DNA from: Thalassospiraceae bacterium
GTDB lineage: Bacteria; Pseudomonadota; Alphaproteobacteria; Rhodospirillales; Magnetovibrionaceae
Assembly: GCA_030637845.1 (NCBI GenBank)
Contig: DAOWFT010000101.1
Span: forward strand, 1-10,107
Direction of reading: 5' to 3'
DNA length: 10,107 nt
The translations under genes and the position numbers were made by a program. How positions within the stretch are numbered: the first letter of the stretch is position 1; every line of letters begins with the position of its first letter. Positions 1 to 5,421 of this stretch are shown piece after piece. Under the pieces are notes generated by a model that was not told the origin of the DNA, did no database searches, and saw only the letters and a list, made by a program, of their open reading frames with translations.

Positions 1-933
1 ATTCGCAGGGGTGTTGCTGCCGGATATATCAATGCTCATCCCGGCGGTAAGTCCGGTGAAGGTTCCGGCAGTATCGGAAATGGTGTCCAATACGGGAAGA
101 ACGTTTTTGGTCATCGATGTGTCATTGCTTGCGCTAAGGTCGGTGAAAAATGGTACCAAAAACGTGCCTTCGTCTGTCAGCCTGCCCGGCGATACCTCTA
201 TCCATGTGCCGCCGGCATCAGCATCCATTACCGTATATGTTCCATTGTTACTGACGGTATTGGTGATGGTAATGGTTGATCCCACTGCAACATGACTAAA
301 TTCATTGCTGGATGCGGTTATTCTGTCGTTGGCTGGCGAATTATTTTCAAATTGAAGCCAATTAACCGCCCCGCTGGTCAGGTTTTTATCTTGTTCAAAA
401 TCTGCAAGGTGGGCATCTCTGGTTGTTGGGTAGGATGTAACGTAGCCATCATATTTTGCTTGAAAGTCCTCAAGGTTGGTCAGACCAAGATCAACCGGCT
501 GGTTGAGGTTGCGGTTGCCGCCAAATACATATCTTCCATCCGCAGTGGTGTTAAGTAAGCTTTCTACGGCAATCATGGAATCAAAGGCCCATTTTTGAAT
601 ATTATATACTTCTGATGCGCTGGGATCTGTGGTTATTGAGGTGTTGGTAAGGGCGGACAAGAATTGATTTATCGAATCTTCAATTCCGGTGACGGCAGAT
701 TCAGAAACCTTCATTCTAAAATCCATAGTTTGATTATTTTCGGTAAACCTTTGTAGCAAATCACGCGAATTTTCGACCGAGACCAGAAACTGTGAATCGG
801 TTGAGATTTTGGTATAGCTCTGAGATTTTTTCCCGCTACTGATTTGAACCTCAAGGTCGTAGGTTCTTGATTGAATCTGCGATAGGTAGCGATTCAATTG
901 CTGGGTTGCGGCATAATTTGCTATTTTTAGCAT
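1..933 (-). CDS. flgL: Flagellar hook-filament junction protein FlgL (HAP3), C-terminus beyond left edge
   Basis: FlgL is the second hook-filament junction protein. It is exported by the flagellar type III system and sits between FlgK and the flagellin filament. The frame is open from an ATG at 933 to base 1 (311 codons), so the protein is cut by the window edge. The N-terminus is flagellin-like: an amphipathic coiled-coil start (residues 1-70, with QQLNRYLSQIQSRTYDLEVQ and ISSGKK), then the FlgL/flagellin signature DGRYVFGGN at about 132-140. Residues about 200-275 form a Thr/Ser/Gly-rich beta-type stretch (VGSTITITNTVSNNGTYTV), which I read as an outer-domain insert. A GAGGAA ribosome site lies just before the ATG. 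The gene starts 16 nt after the flgK stop, so it is the last visible gene of the flgI operon. The missing part should be the C-terminal helix. Identity is firm; total length is unknown. Confidence 0.93.
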   Translation of the reverse strand, partial: MLKIANYAATQQLNRYLSQIQSRTYDLEVQISSGKKSQSYTKISTDSQFLVSVENSRDLLQRFTENNQTMDFRMKVSESAVTGIEDSINQFLSALTNTSITTDPSASEVYNIQKWAFDSMIAVESLLNTTADGRYVFGGNRNLNQPVDLGLTNLEDFQAKYDGYVTSYPTTRDAHLADFEQDKNLTSGAVNWLQFENNSPANDRITASSNEFSHVAVGSTITITNTVSNNGTYTVMDADAGGTWIEVSPGRLTDEGTFLVPFFTDLSASNDTSMTKNVLPVLDTISDTAGTFTGLTAGMSIDISGSNTPAN

Positions 934-949
934 CGGTTATTCCTCAAAA

Positions 950-3172
950 TCATACAATGGCTTCAAGAGCTTCAAGCATTTTTTGGATCGAACTCATGAC
1001 CCGTGTTGCCGCAACGTAGGCTTGCTCAAAGAGCATAAGTTGGGACATTTCCTCATCAAGGTTTACCCCCCTAATGCTGTCAGATTTATTTTGTAGGCTA
1101 GCTGTAAGGTTGGATTTGTATTCAATTTGCAGTTCATTGGTGCTGGCCAAAGAGGCGTTGTTGGAAAGGATCGCCACTGAATAATCGGAAAACGTAACAG
1201 TGCTGCTGGCAATTCCACCGGTTGTGTTGAAGCTTACGGTGCTGGCAAAGCGTTGGGCCAAGCTTAGAATGGAGCTTGCGTCACCTGAGCTTGTGTAATA
1301 CTCGCCCGCAACACCAATACCGGCATCCCACTGCACCGCTCCCCGCGACATGTTCGCGGGTAATGACGCAATGTCAGAACGTATCTCCAGCATTCCTGCT
1401 GTCTGTGCGTTTGATTTTTTTAGACCAATATCATCAAGCAGGGTATCGCCGCCCGTCACATCTTGTGTGATCACAAGGACATCTTGCGAAGATTGGATAA
1501 TGCGTAGCCTTTGGTGCGAACCATCGGCAATTACCGATGCGCTAACACCGGTGACACCATTGTTTATGATGCTTGCAATATCACCCAGAGAACTGCCCGC
1601 AGGAATGGATAGCGTTGGGCCTGGGGTTACGATGCTACCAGTCGTGTTTCTGAAATCAAGCGTGGCAGCTGTGGAAATATAAGTTGACGGCAGTGCGTCG
1701 CTATCAAAAATATTACTGTTTTGGTGGTCGACAAAAAAATCGTTCAATCCAAAGAAGTTAGAAAAACCACCAACCGTTTCGTCTATGCCATTTGCACCGT
1801 CTGCGTCAAAACCGATTGATGCATCTTCATGGGCGCTACCGTTTGCGGTGGCAACCTGATCACGAAAGCCAAGATAGGCACTTGATTCATTAAGCTGAAT
1901 ATTAAATTTCCCGCTTGCGTCAACAGCCGCTACCGCGTTTACTGCCCCGTTCGCCCTTAGCCAGTCCTGAATTGTTGTGGCAACCTCATTAATTGTCCAC
2001 GGCCCGTCTGCTGCCTGTGCGGCGCTACCATAGGTGGCTGATGTCATGATCGTCTCAAGGGTGGTTAATGCGGTTTGATTACCATCCGCATCGGTCATGA
2101 CGATGGCAACATCATCAACACCGGCCGCATCATCCAGAGTAATTGTTTGCAAAGCAGGGTCCGCAAATATTCTTGTGCCGGCCATTTCTTGCATTCCGGG
2201 GAAGGGAATTCCCCTGTTGTGTTCCTGGTTAACAATATCGCGCATTTGCGAAGACAATTCATTGATTTGAAATTGTAGGCCGCCAAGGACATTATCGCGA
2301 ATATCGACAAGCCCTTTCAATGTTCCGCTACCAAGATTATCGGTAATGTCATTTGCAGAATTGGTTCTGCTGCCTACCCATATACCGTCAAAATCTCCGG
2401 AATCGTACAAAAATAATGAGTTAACCTTGCTTACGGGTGCGTGTGAAATATCAACCGGAACGCTGTCGACCAGAACCTTGCCCGCACTGGAATATACAAC
2501 CACCTCACCGTTTGCTCGAGTGAAGTACTTTATGGAAATAATTTCCGAAAGTGAATTGATGTCGGCATCGCGCTGATCTTCAAGCCCGGTAATATCCGTT
2601 TCACTTACTTTGTTTCTGGTTATTTGTTCGTTTAGCGATTTAATGCGTTCGGTGATTGAGTTAAGCTTGGCGACCTCATTGGCAATTGCGATGTCTGCTT
2701 CAAGCCTAAGATCCTGAATGGTTTCATCTATTTGCTTAATCTTAAGGGTGGTTTCTTGTGCCCATCTTATAACCTCGGTTTGCTCCAAAGGTTTTTCTGG
2801 CGATACCGCAAGGCTTTCTATCGCACTGGTAAACTTGGTTAAAATATGGCTTATGGAGCTGTTATCGGCCGGGGTGCCGAACAGATCCTGCATCCTTTTA
2901 AAATATGTGTCCTGTATTGTTGTTTCGTTTAAGCCGGAATATAGATTTCTCAGACTTCTCAACAATCCTTCGTCAACATTTCTTATTACTTTTGATATCT
3001 GTACGCCCGCGCCGACGCCATTAACCGTTCGTTGTTCAAATACGGCAATTTTGCGCGAATAAGTAGGCGAGTTTGCGTTGGTAATATTATTGGTTACTGT
3101 ATCCAGGGCAGCCTGATTTGCCGCAAGACCAGTTTGGGCTGTTAGCAGCGCTAGCGTCATATTGCCGGACAT
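950..3172 (-). CDS. flgK: Flagellar hook-associated protein FlgK (HAP1)
   Basis: FlgK is the first hook-filament junction protein, added at the hook tip before FlgL and the filament. It is 740 aa, longer than the roughly 550 aa of enterobacterial FlgK. Residues 5-47 are the N-terminal rod/hook/HAP helix region (AALDTVTNNITNANSPTYSR, the family's NIxNANTxGYSR-like motif). Residues 80-210 are helical and coiled-coil-like. Residues 701-740 are the C-terminal axial helix (GVNLDEEMSQLMLFEQAYVA). The middle (about 345-600) is an enlarged variable region that includes GGFSNFFGLNDFF at 468-480, a stretch I associate with alphaproteobacterial FlgK. There is no signal peptide, as expected for type III export. 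The ATG at 3172 follows a GGAG ribosome site at 3181-3184 with an 8-nt spacer; M5 is a weaker alternative. The gene lies 18 nt after flgN and 16 nt before flgL. Confidence 0.96.
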   Translation of the reverse strand: MSGNMTLALLTAQTGLAANQAALDTVTNNITNANSPTYSRKIAVFEQRTVNGVGAGVQISKVIRNVDEGLLRSLRNLYSGLNETTIQDTYFKRMQDLFGTPADNSSISHILTKFTSAIESLAVSPEKPLEQTEVIRWAQETTLKIKQIDETIQDLRLEADIAIANEVAKLNSITERIKSLNEQITRNKVSETDITGLEDQRDADINSLSEIISIKYFTRANGEVVVYSSAGKVLVDSVPVDISHAPVSKVNSLFLYDSGDFDGIWVGSRTNSANDITDNLGSGTLKGLVDIRDNVLGGLQFQINELSSQMRDIVNQEHNRGIPFPGMQEMAGTRIFADPALQTITLDDAAGVDDVAIVMTDADGNQTALTTLETIMTSATYGSAAQAADGPWTINEVATTIQDWLRANGAVNAVAAVDASGKFNIQLNESSAYLGFRDQVATANGSAHEDASIGFDADGANGIDETVGGFSNFFGLNDFFVDHQNSNIFDSDALPSTYISTAATLDFRNTTGSIVTPGPTLSIPAGSSLGDIASIINNGVTGVSASVIADGSHQRLRIIQSSQDVLVITQDVTGGDTLLDDIGLKKSNAQTAGMLEIRSDIASLPANMSRGAVQWDAGIGVAGEYYTSSGDASSILSLAQRFASTVSFNTTGGIASSTVTFSDYSVAILSNNASLASTNELQIEYKSNLTASLQNKSDSIRGVNLDEEMSQLMLFEQAYVAATRVMSSIQKMLEALEAIV

Positions 3173-3190
3173 TACAATAACTCCAATAAA

Positions 3191-3634
3191 TTACAGCGAC
3201 TGGTTAAGCGTTGCAGCTTTAGTCTGTGAGTTTGAGGAAGATGAGTTATTTACGATCTCGCCGTTACCTGCATAGGCAAGATCGTTTGAGCTGATTTCGT
3301 TTACAGCCTTGGCGTAGGATTCAAGCAACATCATGTTGGCTTCGTAACGAGAGCGCAGCCTGATGATGTTTTTTGCAATGACATCTTTAAGCCTGTCGGA
3401 AATGCTTTTTACTTCATCGCGCACATCTTCATCCAGAGAAGTTATGTCTGCGGAATATTCCTGAAAGGTGTTTACATAGCCTTCGTAGGTGCGAATCAAT
3501 ACATCTTTCTCTGTGTTGTGATCTTCGGTTAAGCCGACTTTGCTTTCGAGCAGAGATTTGTTCTCTTTCTCTATAAAATCTATCAATTCGTTGCCGGCAT
3601 TAATTATTTTCATCACTCTTGCATCGTGGTTCAT
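3191..3634 (-). CDS. flgN: Putative FlgN-type flagellar export chaperone
   Basis: This is a small (147 aa), charged, almost entirely helical protein with no signal peptide or membrane segment. Residues 8-115 are predicted long helices: NELIDFIEKENKSLLESK at 15-32, then EKDVLIRTYEGYV at 42-54, then a helix around IIRLRSRYEANMMLLESYAKA at 90-110. The tail (122-147) is polar and Ser/Asn-rich (AGNGEIVNN, then SSSSNSQ). The size, the E-K-E-N-x-x-L pattern near the N-terminus, the 'EKxxLxxxY' segment and the loose Gly/Ser-rich tail fit the FlgN family, cytosolic chaperones that bind FlgK and FlgL before export. The gene lies directly upstream of flgK and flgL, its expected clients. The start codon overlaps the flgJ stop (ATGA). 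A perfect AGGAGG ribosome site at 3645-3650 supports this ATG. The call rests on pattern and context, since FlgN sequences diverge strongly. Another flagellar accessory coiled-coil protein is possible. Confidence 0.62.
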   Translation of the reverse strand: MNHDARVMKIINAGNELIDFIEKENKSLLESKVGLTEDHNTEKDVLIRTYEGYVNTFQEYSADITSLDEDVRDEVKSISDRLKDVIAKNIIRLRSRYEANMMLLESYAKAVNEISSNDLAYAGNGEIVNNSSSSNSQTKAATLNQSL

Positions 3635-3960
3635 TTCTGGCTTGCCTCCTGTAACATGATCATTTCGCGCATTACCGCATCGGCCATACCCACACCACCG
3701 GCGTTGGAAATTGCCTTGCCGTACTCATCAATTTGAAGTGATTTCCACATTTTTTCAGATTGTCCGCCGCCAAATGGTTCTTCGGCTTCAATGCCTTCGA
3801 ACATTGGCCGCATCATTTGCGATATGTACATGGCTTCAAATTCTTTAGCGGTTTTTCGCATTGCGGCTTCGTTTGCGACGCCAATGTTTTTCATGTTGGG
3901 TGTCTTGCGACTTTGGCTCATGGCCATATCTGTTTGCATTTGGAAATCGAGGGCGTTCAT
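3631..3960 (-). CDS. flgJ: Rod-binding protein, single-domain FlgJ (CheL-like)
   Basis: This corresponds only to the N-terminal rod-binding domain of FlgJ (109 aa). FlgJ of E. coli is about 313 aa and carries a C-terminal peptidoglycan hydrolase domain, which is absent here. The short form, called CheL in Caulobacter, is the usual alphaproteobacterial version; a separate hydrolase then opens the wall for the rod. Diagnostic segments are AKEFEAMYISQMMRPMFEG (38-56), FGGGQSEKMWKSLQIDEYGK (63-82) and GGVGMADAVMREM (88-100), all typical of the family. I chose the ATG at 3960, whose A is shared with the flgI TGA stop. The GAGGTGAT ribosome site at about 3963-3970 suits this ATG better than the GTG one codon upstream at 3963, which would add one residue. 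The 3' end overlaps flgN by 4 nt. It sits between flgI and flgN, consistent with translational coupling. Confidence 0.9.
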   Translation of the reverse strand: MNALDFQMQTDMAMSQSRKTPNMKNIGVANEAAMRKTAKEFEAMYISQMMRPMFEGIEAEEPFGGGQSEKMWKSLQIDEYGKAISNAGGVGMADAVMREMIMLQEASQK

Positions 3961-5153
3961 CACATCACCTCTATTTCGGCTTGCAAGGCGCCGGCTGCCT
4001 TGACCGCCTGTAAAATGGTGATCATGTCACGTGGGCCAATCCCCAGTGCGTTCAGGCTATTTACGAATTCCTGTAGCGTTACACCGCTATCGACAACGCC
4101 AAGTTTTTGTTCCGCGCCCTGATCAATCTGTATCTGGGTGCGAGGAACAACCTCGGTTGTGCCGACTTGGGCAAACGGGTTGGGCTGTGATACCAGGGGT
4201 GTTTCGGTTATGCGGATGGTAAGATTTCCCTGAGCAATCGCAACGGTCGAAATGCGAACATTTTCACCCATCACAATAACGCCGGACTGTTCGTCAACCA
4301 CTACGCGGGCCATCTGATCGGGCTCAATTCGCAACTGTTCGATATCGGTAATCATTTCAACCACACGGCCACGGTAGGCCTCGGGAACAACTACATTTAC
4401 CGTTCCGGGATCGGTCGATGTTGCCGCTAGCGTTCCCAGAAACGCATTAACCGCCTGAGCCATGCGCCGTGATGTGGTAAAATCCGGATTACGCAGGCTT
4501 AGCTTGATGCTTTTCAGTGTTTCAAGGTCAAAGCCGATTTCGTTTTCAACTATCGCCCCGTTGGGTATGCGACCACTGGTCGGCACGCCCTTGGTCACGG
4601 TTTCGGCTGCACCGCCGGAGGTAAACCCGCCGACCACAATGCCGCCTTGGGATACCGCATAAACATCACCATTGGCACCAAGCAATGGCGTAACCAGCAA
4701 TGTTCCGCCCAGCAAGCTATCGGCATCACCCAACGCACTAACGGTTACGTCAATTCGCGCACCCTTGGCTGCAAATGGCGGCAGGGTAGCCGTAACCATT
4801 ACGGCAGCCACATTATCTGAATCCAGCCCACCATCGGTTGGCTTGACGCCCAGGCGGTTAAGCATGGATTTAAGGCTTTGCTTGGTGAAGTGGCCGTCGC
4901 TAAGGCTGTCGCCGGTGCCGTTAAGACCAACCACAATGCCATAGCCAACAAGCATGTTGTCTCTGACGCCTTCAAATTCGGATATATCCTTGATGCGTGA
5001 AGCCGCACTTGCCGGCGCCCATACCGACAGGGCCAAAAGCACCGCCAGACTTAAAATAGCGGCACCTAGAACTTGAAAAACCTGACGCCGGATCCGGGCT
5101 GGGGTCCGATACCGGCTGTCAGGCCAAATATTTGTATCTACGATGCGGTTCAT
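3960..5153 (-). CDS. flgI: Flagellar P-ring protein FlgI
   Basis: FlgI forms the periplasmic P ring around the flagellar rod in the peptidoglycan layer. The 397-aa product begins with a Sec signal peptide that has an unusually long basic n-region (residues 1-23, ending RIRRQ), a hydrophobic core (about 25-45) and an ASA cleavage site near residue 50. The mature protein would start at about ASRIKDISEFEGVRDN. Highly conserved FlgI segments follow: LVGYGIVVGLNGTGDS (68-83), TATLPPFAAKGARIDVTVSA (121-140), LGDADSLLGGTLLVTPL (141-157), GRIPNGAIVE (194-203) and VTLQEFVNSLNALGIGPRDM (358-377). Length is near the family norm with signal (about 365-370 aa) apart from the long n-region. No other ATG, GTG or TTG lies between residue 1 and the cleavage site, so the ATG at 5153 is retained despite a weak GGGAA ribosome site. 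It heads the flgI-flgJ-flgN-flgK-flgL operon behind a sigma-54 promoter. Confidence 0.97.
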   Translation of the reverse strand: MNRIVDTNIWPDSRYRTPARIRRQVFQVLGAAILSLAVLLALSVWAPASAASRIKDISEFEGVRDNMLVGYGIVVGLNGTGDSLSDGHFTKQSLKSMLNRLGVKPTDGGLDSDNVAAVMVTATLPPFAAKGARIDVTVSALGDADSLLGGTLLVTPLLGANGDVYAVSQGGIVVGGFTSGGAAETVTKGVPTSGRIPNGAIVENEIGFDLETLKSIKLSLRNPDFTTSRRMAQAVNAFLGTLAATSTDPGTVNVVVPEAYRGRVVEMITDIEQLRIEPDQMARVVVDEQSGVIVMGENVRISTVAIAQGNLTIRITETPLVSQPNPFAQVGTTEVVPRTQIQIDQGAEQKLGVVDSGVTLQEFVNSLNALGIGPRDMITILQAVKAAGALQAEIEVM

Positions 5154-5175
5154 GTTTCTTTATTCCCGTTCTTTT

Positions 5176-5192
5176 GCCCCTTTTTTTGGGGC
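5176..5192 (-). other. Leader hairpin GCCCC-A7-GGGGC upstream of flgI
   Basis: On the minus strand the flgI leader has a perfect 5-bp GC stem (GCCCC/GGGGC) closing a loop of seven A residues. It sits 22 nt before the ATG, inside the transcript predicted from the sigma-54 promoter and just upstream of the weak GGGAA ribosome site. It is not followed by a T run, so it is not a terminator. A role in mRNA stability or translation is only a guess. Confidence 0.4.
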
Positions 5193-5230
5193 CTGATATT
5201 TATGCCTTTGCCTATATTTCCCATATGCGA

Positions 5231-5246
5231 TGCGAATTCCGTGCCA
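5231..5246 (-). promoter_or_regulatory. Sigma-54 (RpoN) promoter of flgI operon
   Basis: The minus strand reads TGGCACG-GAAT-TCGCA. Against the sigma-54 consensus TGGCACG-N4-TTGCA only one base differs, and the invariant GG (-24) and GC (-12) have the required spacing. The predicted transcription start is near 5220, giving a leader of about 66 nt before the flgI ATG. Sigma-54 control of middle and late flagellar genes is well established in Caulobacter and other bacteria. An enhancer-binding activator would be required. Confidence 0.85.
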
Positions 5247-5261
5247 ACTAGATAACCTGTA

Positions 5262-5274
5262 TAACTAGCTGAAA
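5262..5274 (-). promoter_or_regulatory. Probable IHF-type site upstream of flgI promoter
   Basis: The minus strand reads TTTCAGCTAGTTA, matching 7 of the 9 informative positions of the IHF consensus WATCAANNNNTTR. It lies next to an AT-rich block and 15 bp upstream of the -24 box. The core TCAGCTAGTTA differs by one base from the element at the same distance upstream of the flgE promoter. IHF bending between enhancer and promoter is usual at sigma-54 promoters. A dimeric regulator reading the near-palindrome is the alternative. Confidence 0.5.
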
Positions 5275-5319
5275 TTATTGATTATTTTTATATATAGGGC
5301 TTCAGTAGCCGGCTGCAGA

Positions 5320-5336
5320 TGGGCACCGCTTGCCCA
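5320..5336. promoter_or_regulatory. Inverted repeat TGGGCA-N5-TGCCCA, possible activator site
   Basis: This is a perfect 6-bp inverted repeat with a 5-bp spacer, about 100-116 bp upstream of the predicted flgI transcription start. That is the usual distance for enhancer sites of sigma-54 activators. The flgE promoter has a related GGGCAA/TTGCCC inverted repeat at a similar distance. The protein that binds is unknown; a FlbD/FleQ-type activator is the natural candidate. Confidence 0.4.
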
Positions 5337-5355
5337 AACACACTTAAAGGGGAAT

Positions 5356-5366
5356 AAATTGCCGGG
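5356..5366 (-). promoter_or_regulatory. CCCGGCAATTT element upstream of flgI (candidate enhancer half)
   Basis: This 11-bp sequence on the minus strand occurs identically upstream of flgE (7508-7518). Here it lies 110 bp upstream of the -24 box, against 103 bp at flgE. In both places it is followed by a short T-rich stretch and a run of C. The position suits an upstream activating sequence such as the ftr elements bound by FlbD in Caulobacter. The binding protein is inferred. Confidence 0.45.
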
Positions 5367-5421
5367 TAGGGGGGTCTGCTTAGGGATAATTTTCGCTAAA
5401 ACCAGCCATTAATGCCAATTG

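Larger units (their letters stand above)
5154..5421 (-). promoter_or_regulatory. 268-bp regulatory gap upstream of flgI
   Basis: This gap lies between the flgE stop and the flgI start and holds no credible gene. Read in the direction of transcription it contains a CCCGGCAATTT element (5356-5366) and an inverted repeat TGGGCA-N5-TGCCCA (5320-5336). These are followed by an AT-rich block (about 5273-5298), an IHF-like element (5262-5274), a sigma-54 -24/-12 promoter (5231-5246) and a roughly 66-nt leader. The leader contains a small hairpin (5176-5192). No convincing rho-independent terminator for flgE is visible, so some read-through from flgE into flgI is possible. Confidence 0.75.

Noticed and set aside
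11..558. Plus-strand open frames opposite flgL
   Set aside because: They are antisense to a clearly recognisable FlgL frame, have no recognisable domain or ribosome site, and their composition mirrors the flgL codons.
3760..4122. Plus-strand open frame of 120 aa opposite flgJ and flgI
   Set aside because: It is a shadow of two conserved overlapping genes, and its His/Cys/Phe-rich composition is typical of antisense translation.
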